Both the position numbers and the translations under genes were made by a program. From a bacterium (GTDB taxonomy: Bacteria > NPL-UPA2 > JAGMAN01), in assembly GCA_023130215.1 (NCBI GenBank), contig JAGMAN010000012.1:1-9388 (forward strand): a stretch of DNA of 9,388 nucleotides. Direction: 5' to 3'. The notes under the pieces were generated by a model. The model was not told the DNA's origin and did no database searches. It saw only the letters and a program-made list of their open reading frames with translations. Each line of letters begins with the position of its first letter. Position 1 is the stretch's first letter. Shown piece by piece: positions 1 to 6,632 of this stretch.

Positions 1-49
1 TACCACCAAATTATCTGTTTGTCAAGCAAATCTGCTCAAATGGATTTTT

Positions 50-1072
50 TTATATGGGGAGATAAATGGTGAAAACGGTGTCTTTTTCAGGCTTGCTTTC
101 CGCCTTAATCTTTCCACCGGCTCGTTTCACAATGCCTTCTGCGATAGCTAACCCAAGGCCAGTGCCCTCTCCAAAATTCTTGCTGGTAAAGAATGGCTGG
201 AAGACCTTCTCCATATTTTCCTCAGCGATACCACAGCCAGTATCGGTGAAACTAATTTCAAGGCAGTTAGGTTCAACTCCAAGCCTGGTGGCAATGGTCA
301 AATCTCCACCATTAGGCATGGCCTGGCAGGCGTTCTGAATGATATTTAGAAATGCCTGTTGAAGCTCAGCCGGGTCAATTCGGACTCCGGGAAGAGAAGG
401 GGTAAAGTTCTTGGCCACCTCTATTCCCCCCTGGAGACCTCCGCCCTGGCTAAGTTGAGATAAAGCTTCTTCCGCCATTTCATTTATATTAACTAATTCA
501 GGATGAGAGGGAGAAGTTGAGGCCCGGGAGAAGCGCAGAAGGCCGTCAACGATCTTGCCCACTCGCCCTATTTCCCTATCTATAATTCCTAACTGCTCCT
601 GGACTTGAGAGGATTCACTCCCACCTAATGGCTTAGGACTAACAGCCACCTTTTTAAGGTAGCCTCCTGCAGTGGAAATAATCGCCAATGGGTTTCTTAT
701 CTCATGAGCAATAGATGAAGCCATTTGCCCTAACTCCTGATTCCACTTCTTTGCTTCCTCTCGAGAGACTCTAAGGTCCTCCATCAACTCCCTCAAGGAT
801 GAACCGGCCCTAACAGTTTCTCTTCCCTTTGAGCGGCCAATCAGCCTCTTCAATGGACTGAATATCAGCCTGGATAGATAGAGACAGGATAAGTATCCCA
901 GGCCAAACAGGAGCACAGCTAAAAGCAGCCGCCCGTGTGGAATATCTTTCCCCCCCCGCGGGGGGCAGAGACTGGCCAGAGCGAGAACGAGAAAAATGAT
1001 AAGCAGGCTGAGAACAATTAAATAAGCTAAGTCACTGAGTTTGGTAAAGGGAGAACTCTTCATTGCGGTCAA
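50..1072 (-). CDS. Two-component sensor histidine kinase, short membrane-bound form (PilS/NtrB-like)
   Basis: Membrane histidine kinase of 340 residues, presumed to phosphorylate the response regulator encoded just upstream. Two hydrophobic segments (about residues 15-36 and 48-70) are joined by a loop of about a dozen residues. A charged linker follows, then a HisKA domain with the phospho-acceptor H123 in AHEIRNP, and an HATPase domain with N box N243/N247, G1 box DTGCG (277-281), F box FQPFFTS (291-297) and G2 box GEGTGLGLAI (301-310). All catalytic boxes are intact. There is no PAS domain or sizeable extracytoplasmic sensor domain; known PilS proteins have six membrane segments and a PAS domain, so the sensing part is reduced. 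The TTG start overlaps the regulator's TGA by four bases (TTGA), with AGGA 7 bases upstream. An ATG nine bases further in has no well-placed ribosome binding site. A G8 run lies in the loop codons. The PilS role is inferred from context only. Confidence 0.93.
   Translation of the reverse strand: MTAMKSSPFTKLSDLAYLIVLSLLIIFLVLALASLCPPRGGKDIPHGRLLLAVLLFGLGYLSCLYLSRLIFSPLKRLIGRSKGRETVRAGSSLRELMEDLRVSREEAKKWNQELGQMASSIAHEIRNPLAIISTAGGYLKKVAVSPKPLGGSESSQVQEQLGIIDREIGRVGKIVDGLLRFSRASTSPSHPELVNINEMAEEALSQLSQGGGLQGGIEVAKNFTPSLPGVRIDPAELQQAFLNIIQNACQAMPNGGDLTIATRLGVEPNCLEISFTDTGCGIAEENMEKVFQPFFTSKNFGEGTGLGLAIAEGIVKRAGGKIKAESKPEKDTVFTIYLPI
950..965 (-). repeat. G8 homopolymer tract within a GC palindrome inside the kinase gene
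   Basis: On the coding strand this reads C6, G, C, G8, and contains the perfect 14-base palindrome CCCCCCGCGGGGGG (952-965). It encodes the Pro-Pro-Arg-Gly-Gly loop (residues 37-41) between the two membrane segments of the histidine kinase. A one-base slip here would frameshift the kinase before its catalytic domains. It is also a place where sequencing or assembly errors are likely. Confidence 0.75.
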
Positions 1073-2475
1073 GAAGTTTTCCTGGGATCGATATGATAGG
1101 ATTTCATCTTTTCATAGAAATGGCGCCGACTCAGCTTTATCTCCCGGGAAGTAGCACTGACATTACCTCTATTTTTCAGTATAGCTCTCTGGAGGAACTG
1201 CTTTTCGAAATTTTCTCGGGCCTTTTGAAACGTTAGATTACCCAGTTGGTCGGGGAAGCCTGGGATTAGCTCGTCTGAAAGCAGTTGGGAGTTGTGGCGA
1301 ATTTGAGAAGGAAGGTCATTCTCCGAAATAACACTGCTATTGCTGAGGGCAATAGCTCTCTCCACAACATTCTCTAACTGACGCACATTTCCCGGCCAAT
1401 GGTAGGCCATTAAAAGTCCCATTGTCTCTGGGGCAACTTTCTTACGCTTGCAGCACTCTTTCGTGTTGTCAGCCTGATGCTTCTTCAAAAAGTGCCGGAC
1501 TAAGAGGGGGACATCCTCCTTTCTCTCCCGTAAAGGTGGAAGCGAGATGGAGACGACATTCACCCGGTAGTAAAGCTCTTCCCGGAACGAACCATCCTTT
1601 ATCGCAGGCTCCAGGTCCTTATTAGTAGCACTAATCAACCTCAGGTTCACTTTTATAAGCTCAGTGCCTCCCACCCGCTGGAACTCCTGTTCCTGAAGAA
1701 CCCGCAGGAGCTTCATCTGAGTGGAGAGGGAAAGATCTGCAATCTCATCCAGGAAGATAGTCCCTCCATCAGCTACTTCAAACAAACCCTGTTTTCGCTT
1801 CAGCGCTCCCGTAAAGGCTCCTTTCTCATAGCCAAAGAGTTCACTCTCTAAAAGCGTTTCCGGAAGCGCGCCACAACTTACCCCGATGAACCTCTTTTCG
1901 CTACGGCGACTGTTGTAATGGATGGCTCGGGCGACTAACTCTTTTCCGGTGCCACTTTCTCCTCTAAGGAGCACAGTCACATTTGAGACTGCCACCTTTC
2001 TCACCAACTGAAAGACTTCCTCCATGGGGCCCGATTTTCCAATTATATTAGCGAACCGAAACTTTTCTCCTAACTCCCCCTGAAGGTGAACATTCTCCTC
2101 AACTAACTGCTGGTGCTCTAAAGCTCTTCGGACTGTGAAGAGGATTTCGTCAGGTTTAAACGGCTTAACTAAATAGTCATAGGCTCCCAAGCGAATGGCC
2201 TCAATGGCTGATTTTAGGCTGGCGTGTCCGGTGATAATGATGGCCAAAGTCTGAGGACTTTGCTCCTTAATGGCCCGGTAGGTATCCATGCCATCCATCC
2301 CATCCATGCGAAGATCGGTTATGAGGATAGGGAAAGTCTCATCCCCGGCCAGTCTAATGGCCTCCTCCCCGTTAGAGGCGAGCTTAACTTCGTATCCCTC
2401 CCTGCCGAGGAGGGCTTTCAAGCTCTTCTGCATATTCTCTTCGTCATCCACTACCAAAATCTTCCCGGACACCAT
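1069..2475 (-). CDS. NtrC-family sigma-54-dependent response regulator (PilR-like)
   Basis: A 468-residue activator of sigma-54 RNA polymerase with the classic three-domain layout. The receiver domain (about 4-118) has the acidic pair D10/D11, phosphorylation site D54, T82 and K104. The AAA+ domain (about 142-375) has Walker A GESGTGKE (172-179), the sigma-54 contact loop GAFTGA (219-224), Walker B GGTIFLDE (237-244) and the HWPGNVRQLEN segment near 359. The C-terminal Fis-type helix-turn-helix is at about 425-460. All activator motifs are intact, so it should be functional. The receiver reads LRMDGMDGMD, with Asp where most family members have Pro after Met. ATG start at 2475, with GGAG 5 bases upstream; the gene follows pilC by 12 bases. 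Its place behind pilB/T/C and next to a kinase suggests a PilR role controlling pilin genes. That is inference, since no target promoter is visible here. Confidence 0.95.
   Translation of the reverse strand: MVSGKILVVDDEENMQKSLKALLGREGYEVKLASNGEEAIRLAGDETFPILITDLRMDGMDGMDTYRAIKEQSPQTLAIIITGHASLKSAIEAIRLGAYDYLVKPFKPDEILFTVRRALEHQQLVEENVHLQGELGEKFRFANIIGKSGPMEEVFQLVRKVAVSNVTVLLRGESGTGKELVARAIHYNSRRSEKRFIGVSCGALPETLLESELFGYEKGAFTGALKRKQGLFEVADGGTIFLDEIADLSLSTQMKLLRVLQEQEFQRVGGTELIKVNLRLISATNKDLEPAIKDGSFREELYYRVNVVSISLPPLRERKEDVPLLVRHFLKKHQADNTKECCKRKKVAPETMGLLMAYHWPGNVRQLENVVERAIALSNSSVISENDLPSQIRHNSQLLSDELIPGFPDQLGNLTFQKARENFEKQFLQRAILKNRGNVSATSREIKLSRRHFYEKMKSYHIDPRKTS
1080..1083 (-). promoter_or_regulatory. 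Ribosome binding site favouring the TTG start of the kinase
   Basis: AGGA on the minus strand lies 7 bases upstream of TTG at 1072 but 16 bases upstream of the alternative ATG at 1063. It sits inside the last codons of the regulator gene, so the two genes are translationally coupled through the TTGA overlap. Confidence 0.55.
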
Positions 2476-2487
2476 AATCTCTCCATT

Positions 2488-3744
2488 CTACCCCATCTGC
2501 ATAGCCATCCCAATCAGCGGCAGGAAGAGAGAGATGACAATAAAGCCGACGATAACTCCCATAAATATGATGAGGACTGGTTCCATGATTGAAGTCAGGC
2601 CGGTCACAGCTACATCCACCTCATCATCATATGTGTCAGCCACTTTCATTAGCATCTGGTCTAAGTTTCCTGTCTCCTCCCCCACATCTATCATATTGCT
2701 GACTAAAGGTGGAAAGGCGCCGCTGGATTCTAAGGGCCCGGCAATGGATTCCCCTTCCCGGATACTATCGTGAACATTAGCCACTGCTCTGGCCACCACC
2801 TCGTTCCCAGCCGTCTCCTTGGTGATGGCTAAGGCCTGAAGTATGGGCACCCCACTGGAGATCAAAGTTCCCAGGATTCGGCTGAATCTGGCTACCACCA
2901 TCTTCTGGGTCAGCGGTCCGAGGATAGGAAGCCTCAATTTAATCTTATCAATAGCATAACCTCCCTTCCCGGTCTTTTTGATAATCTTAAATAGGATTGC
3001 CACGGCCACGATAACTGCCGGGATAAGCAAGACCTTGCTTGTTTGAACGAAGTTGCTGACCTTTATCAGAAATAGCGTAGTCCCTGGGAGCTCCTGTTCC
3101 ATCTCCGAGAACATTTGTATGAAAGTTGGCATGACGAACTTGAAGATGACTATTAGAACACCGACGATGACGACTATAACCAGTGTTGGATAGACCATAG
3201 CTCCCTTTATCTTTCTTATAAGGGCAGCGCTCTTCTCAGCAAATTCAGATAAACGTTGTAGCACCTTGTCCAACACTCCCCCCACTTCACCCGCCCGGAC
3301 CATATTGATGAAGAGCCTGGAGAAGACCCTGGGATGCTTGGCCAGGGCCTCGGAGAAAGTGCTCCCTCCCTCCACATCCTGGGCCACCGTTCCCAATATG
3401 TCTTTCAAAGCACAGGGCTTCATCTGATTTCTAAGAACGCCGAGGCTGCGAACAAGGGGAAGACCAGCATCAATAAGGGTGGATAGCTGCCGGGTGAAAG
3501 GGGTAAGCTGCTTGGAACGGACCCTGCCGGTGAGGAAGGGAATCTTAATCTGCATTTGCATACCTCCTCCCCCCTTCGGGCCGGGACGAGCCTTAGCTCT
3601 TCTAACTCTCCGTTCAGTCACCCGAAGAGGAAAGAATTTCATCTCCCGCACCTGGTTGATAGCTAAAGCCTGGGTCTCTGCCTCCACTACTCCCCGGACC
3701 TCTTTTCCCCGGGCATCAGTAGCTACATAATTGAATGCTGGCAT
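2488..3744 (-). CDS. pilC: Type IV pilus inner-membrane platform protein PilC (GspF family)
   Basis: Inner-membrane platform of the pilus machine, on which the PilB and PilT ATPases act to insert or extract pilins. At 418 residues it has the normal family length. The short N-terminal region opens with PAFNYVATDARGKEVRG, the usual PilC/GspF beginning. Two T2SSF repeats follow, at about 80-203 and 283-405, with the internal signatures GEVGGVLDKVL (152-162) and GEETGNLDQML (355-365). Hydrophobic membrane segments are near 183-205, 237-255 and 386-410. A basic, Gly/Pro-rich stretch (about 46-62) links the N-terminal part to the first repeat. ATG start at 3744, with a strong GGAGGT site 6 bases upstream (3751-3756) in the 15-base gap after the second pilB. 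A GspF of a type II secretion system is the alternative, but the adjacent pilT argues for a pilus. Confidence 0.95.
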   Translation of the reverse strand: MPAFNYVATDARGKEVRGVVEAETQALAINQVREMKFFPLRVTERRVRRAKARPGPKGGGGMQMQIKIPFLTGRVRSKQLTPFTRQLSTLIDAGLPLVRSLGVLRNQMKPCALKDILGTVAQDVEGGSTFSEALAKHPRVFSRLFINMVRAGEVGGVLDKVLQRLSEFAEKSAALIRKIKGAMVYPTLVIVVIVGVLIVIFKFVMPTFIQMFSEMEQELPGTTLFLIKVSNFVQTSKVLLIPAVIVAVAILFKIIKKTGKGGYAIDKIKLRLPILGPLTQKMVVARFSRILGTLISSGVPILQALAITKETAGNEVVARAVANVHDSIREGESIAGPLESSGAFPPLVSNMIDVGEETGNLDQMLMKVADTYDDEVDVAVTGLTSIMEPVLIIFMGVIVGFIVISLFLPLIGMAMQMG

Positions 3745-3759
3745 AGCCTCACCTCCAGG

Positions 3760-5475
3760 TTAAGCGAATAGTTGAGTGCCCTTAACTATCTCCTCAATAG
3801 TAGTGATTCCATGATAAACCTTCTCCAGTCCATCATCTCGCATTGTCCTCATTCCATGCTCCATGGCCTTGACCCGAATATCTTTGGCCGGTGCTTTTTC
3901 AATGATCAACACCCTGATATCCTCATTTATAATAAGCAGCTCAAAGATGCCTGTTCTTCCCTTATAACCCCGTTTGTCGCAAAGGTCACATCCCCTGCCT
4001 CTATAAAAGGTCTTATCGGCTGTCTCTTCAACACTCAGTCCAATCTCCTGAAGTTCTCTCTCATCCGGCTGGTAAGGCTCCTTGCAGTTCTGACAGATAG
4101 TTCGCACCAGGCGTTGAGCTAAAACTGCCTCCACTGTGGAAGTTAGCATGAAGGGCTCTATGTCCATATCAATAAGACGGGTTACGGTGGAGGGAGCATC
4201 GTTAGTATGTAGAGTACTTAAGACCAAATGGCCTGTGAGAGAAGCCTGGATAGCAATCTCGGCTGTCTCCAGGTCTCGAATCTCACCTACTAAAATGATG
4301 TCAGGGTCCTGGCGCAGAATATGTCGCAGACACTTAGCGAAGGTGAGATCAATCGCCTCCTTAATCTGGACCTGCATGATTCCAGGGATATTATATTCCA
4401 CCGGGTCCTCGGTAGTAATTATCTTCACATCAGGGCTATTCAGAACTTTGAGAGCTGAATATAATGTAGTTGTCTTCCCGCAGCCCGTCGGACCAGTACC
4501 TAAGATTATTCCATTGGGTTTGCGGATCAGCTGTTCAAATCTGCTCAAATCATCGGCCTGCATACCCACCTGATCCAAGGCAAGCATGACCACAGAGCGG
4601 TCTAAAACCCTCATTACTACACTTTCTCCAAAGACAGTGGGCAGAGTAGAAATCCTGAGATCCACTTCTCTGCCACCCATGTTGAGCTGGATCCTGCCAG
4701 CCTGGGGAAGTCGACGCTCAGCGATATCTAAATTGGACATGACCTTTATCCTGGAAGTGAGAGCCAGACTCAAGTGTTTTGGAGGCGGAACCATCTCATA
4801 AAGCGTCCCATCCACTCGATAACGGATCTTGAATTGATCTTCAAATGGTTCAAAGTGAATGTCGCTGGCTCTGTTCTTGATAGCTTCCATGAGGACTAAA
4901 TTAAGGAGCTTCACTACCGGAACTTGCTCGGCCAGTTCCTGAAGTTGCTGGACATCAGCCCCTCCTTCCTCTTCTTCTATCTCAGTTATCGCTCCCTCCT
5001 GCCCAATCTGCTCCAGGAGGTCCCCCATGGATTCCATCTCCGCTCCATAATATCTCTCTATGGCTTTATTAACTGCCTCCTCAGTGCTGACGGCTCCCTT
5101 CAGCTCACAGCCCAACATGAAGCGAAGGTCATCCAGGGTGTAGACGTTCATAGGATCGGCCATGGCCACGGTCAGGGTATTGTCGCTCCAACTAATGGGC
5201 ATAATTTTATAGATGCGAGCGATGGAAGCAGAGACCCGGTCAATAGCATCCCGGCTTATCTCTAACTCATTTAAATTGACCGAGGGCATGTTCGTCTGTT
5301 CCCCTAAAGACTTCAGGACATCCTCCTCCTTAACAAACTCTAAATCTATCAGGACCTGCCCTAAGAGCTGTCCATTCTCTTTCTGTTTCTCCAGGGCCAC
5401 TTCCAATTGTTTATCGTTAATGAGACCCTTATCTTTCAGAATCTCACCCAGGAATCGATGAGTAATAGTAACCAT
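3760..5475 (-). CDS. pilB: PilB-type pilus extension ATPase, second copy (GspE/PilB family)
   Basis: Cytoplasmic hexameric ATPase that powers pilin polymerisation through PilC; 571 residues, full length. The N-terminal MshEN-type domain carries a tandem LG-x6-G-x6-L-x3-L-x2-Q motif at residues 9-31 and 38-60, with Glu46 and Val53 replacing Gly and Leu in the second copy. An acidic linker (about 150-180) follows. The ATPase core has Walker A GPTGCGKT (328-335), Asp box TTEDPVEY (354-361), RQDPDIILVGEIRD (388-401) and His box TGHLVLSTLHTNDA (414-427). The zinc tetracysteine is complete (C461, C464, C496, C499). ATG at 5475 lies 3 bases after the pilT stop, with AGAGGG inside the last pilT codons 7 bases upstream, indicating coupling. 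All catalytic residues are canonical, so this copy is the better candidate for the main extension motor. A GspE of type II secretion is less likely beside pilT and pilC. Confidence 0.95.
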   Translation of the reverse strand: MVTITHRFLGEILKDKGLINDKQLEVALEKQKENGQLLGQVLIDLEFVKEEDVLKSLGEQTNMPSVNLNELEISRDAIDRVSASIARIYKIMPISWSDNTLTVAMADPMNVYTLDDLRFMLGCELKGAVSTEEAVNKAIERYYGAEMESMGDLLEQIGQEGAITEIEEEEGGADVQQLQELAEQVPVVKLLNLVLMEAIKNRASDIHFEPFEDQFKIRYRVDGTLYEMVPPPKHLSLALTSRIKVMSNLDIAERRLPQAGRIQLNMGGREVDLRISTLPTVFGESVVMRVLDRSVVMLALDQVGMQADDLSRFEQLIRKPNGIILGTGPTGCGKTTTLYSALKVLNSPDVKIITTEDPVEYNIPGIMQVQIKEAIDLTFAKCLRHILRQDPDIILVGEIRDLETAEIAIQASLTGHLVLSTLHTNDAPSTVTRLIDMDIEPFMLTSTVEAVLAQRLVRTICQNCKEPYQPDERELQEIGLSVEETADKTFYRGRGCDLCDKRGYKGRTGIFELLIINEDIRVLIIEKAPAKDIRVKAMEHGMRTMRDDGLEKVYHGITTIEEIVKGTQLFA

Positions 5476-5478
5476 GCG

Positions 5479-6534
5479 TCAACCCTCTAATTTTGCCTGA
5501 ATGGCAGCTGGGTCGTAAGACCTGCTCATTAGATCCTCATAAGTGATTAACTTTCTCTGGTAAAGTTCATAGAGGTACTGGTCCAGTGTCTTCATACCAT
5601 ACTTGGCTCCGGTCTCGATGGCGGAAGGAATATTATAGGTCTTACGCTCCCTTATCAGATTCTGGATGGCCGGAGTGGCCACCATTATCTCAAAGGCAGC
5701 AATCCGGCCCCGACCCTCGGCCTTGGTAAGCAATAGCTGTGAAACTATGGCTAAAATGGAGACGGAGACCTGCATCCTCACCTGCTCCTGTTGCTCAGTG
5801 GGGAAAGCATCGATGATTCTATCTACTGTTCGAGCTGCCCCGGTGGTATGAAGGGTAGCAAAAACTAAGTGTCCGGTCTCAGCGGCAGTGATGGCTGCCT
5901 GCATGGTGGCTAAATCTCGCATCTCCCCCACTAAGATTACATCCGGGTCCTGACGAAGTCCCCTGATTATGGCCTCAGAGAAAGAGGGAACATCAACTCC
6001 TAACTCCCTCTGGGTGACCACTGACTTCCGGTGTTCATGGTAATACTCAATTGGGTCTTCAACGGTGATTATGTGGCAGTCTCGCTCCCGGTTAATGAAG
6101 TCAACCATAGTGGCCAGGGTAGTCGTCTTCCCGCAGCCGGTAGGCCCGGTGACTAAAATTAGCCCCCTTGGCCTGTAGAGAAGCTCCTTAATGGTGGGAG
6201 GAAGACCTATCTCCTCAAAAGTCAACAGTTTGGAAGGGATTTGCCTCAAGGCAAGCCCGATCTGCCCTTTTTCTTTGAAAACACTTACCCTGAAGCGGGC
6301 TAAGTCTCCAAAGGCAAATCCAAAATCTGCCCCTCCCTTCTCCTGAAGCCTCTGCTGATGAGAAGCGGAGGTAATCGACTTCATCAGTGTTTGAGTATCA
6401 TCGCCAGTCAGGGGCTCAAAGTCCAGCACATCCAGAGCCCCATCCACTCTTAGGACAGGCGGTTTACCCACCGTTAAATGTAAGTCGGAAGCGCCCCGCT
6501 CCACCACAATGCTCAAAAGCTCGCTCATCTCCAT
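5479..6534 (-). CDS. pilT: Type IV pilus retraction ATPase PilT
   Basis: Hexameric ATPase that drives pilus depolymerisation and twitching motility; 351 residues, the usual PilT length. The N-terminal PAS-like domain starts ASDLHLTVGKPP (15-26). The RecA-like core has Walker A GPTGCGKT (130-137), Asp box TVEDPIEY (157-164), RQDPDVILVGEMRD (194-207) and His box TGHLVFATLHTTGA (220-233). There is no zinc tetracysteine, as expected for PilT and unlike the two flanking PilB proteins. The C-terminal retraction signature, AIRNLIRE in classical PilT, is present as AIQNLIRE (289-296) with Arg to Gln. ATG at 6534 has GAGGGA 8 bases upstream; a second ATG two codons further in is closer to that site than is ideal. 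It lies 98 bases after the first pilB-like gene, across a repeat element, and 3 bases before the second pilB. Confidence 0.96.
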   Translation of the reverse strand: MEMSELLSIVVERGASDLHLTVGKPPVLRVDGALDVLDFEPLTGDDTQTLMKSITSASHQQRLQEKGGADFGFAFGDLARFRVSVFKEKGQIGLALRQIPSKLLTFEEIGLPPTIKELLYRPRGLILVTGPTGCGKTTTLATMVDFINRERDCHIITVEDPIEYYHEHRKSVVTQRELGVDVPSFSEAIIRGLRQDPDVILVGEMRDLATMQAAITAAETGHLVFATLHTTGAARTVDRIIDAFPTEQQEQVRMQVSVSILAIVSQLLLTKAEGRGRIAAFEIMVATPAIQNLIRERKTYNIPSAIETGAKYGMKTLDQYLYELYQRKLITYEDLMSRSYDPAAIQAKLEG

Positions 6535-6542
6535 ATCAAATA

Positions 6543-6548
6543 TCCCTC
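6543..6548 (-). promoter_or_regulatory. Ribosome binding site of pilT
   Basis: GAGGGA on the minus strand lies 8 bases before the ATG at 6534. It supplies pilT with its own translation start in the one wide gap of the pilus operon, where translational coupling to the upstream gene is not possible. Confidence 0.6.
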
Positions 6549-6568
6549 ACTGTTTTTATCTCTTTTCT

Positions 6569-6625
6569 TCCCATCTCGCTACTTGCCTGTCTGCCGCCAG
6601 GCAGGCTACTCTCTACTCGCTACTT
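6569..6625 (-). repeat. Intergenic palindrome with GTAGCGA heptamer repeats
   Basis: Lies between the first pilB-like stop (6633) and pilT. An imperfect palindrome (6585-6606) has arms GCCTGTCTG and CAGGCAGGC, nine pairs with one T-G mismatch, around a 4-base loop. On the minus strand it is preceded by contiguous heptamers GTAGCGA (6617-6623), GTAGAGA (6610-6616) and GTAGCCT (6603-6609, overlapping the palindrome). It is followed by another GTAGCGA (6576-6582) and a degenerate GATGGGA (6569-6575). The 10-base sequence CTCGCTACTT (plus strand) recurs exactly at 6575-6584 and 6616-6625, flanking the palindrome like a duplicated target. There is no T-run after the stem on the minus strand, so it is not a standard intrinsic terminator. 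It may be a REP/MITE-like dispersed element that also stabilises or processes the transcript; the copy number in the genome cannot be seen here. Confidence 0.65.
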
Positions 6626-6632
6626 TGTTGTA

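Noticed and set aside
2288-2773. Open frame of 161 codons on the plus strand
   Set aside because: It lies opposite the start of the regulator and the end of pilC, is rich in Ser/Ile/Pro without any domain pattern, and has no convincing ribosome binding site; the minus-strand genes explain the region.
4136-4573. Plus-strand open frame of 145 codons
   Set aside because: It is a mirror of the conserved ATPase core of the second PilB and has no independent support.
6585-6600. Sigma-54 promoter (GG-N10-GC) within the palindrome on the minus strand
   Set aside because: The spacing fits, but the -12 part reads GGC in place of TTGC and the match is explained by the palindrome itself.
6585-6606. Palindrome as an intrinsic terminator
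   Set aside because: On the minus strand the stem is followed by AAGTAGCGAG, with no T-run, and pilT follows in the same direction.
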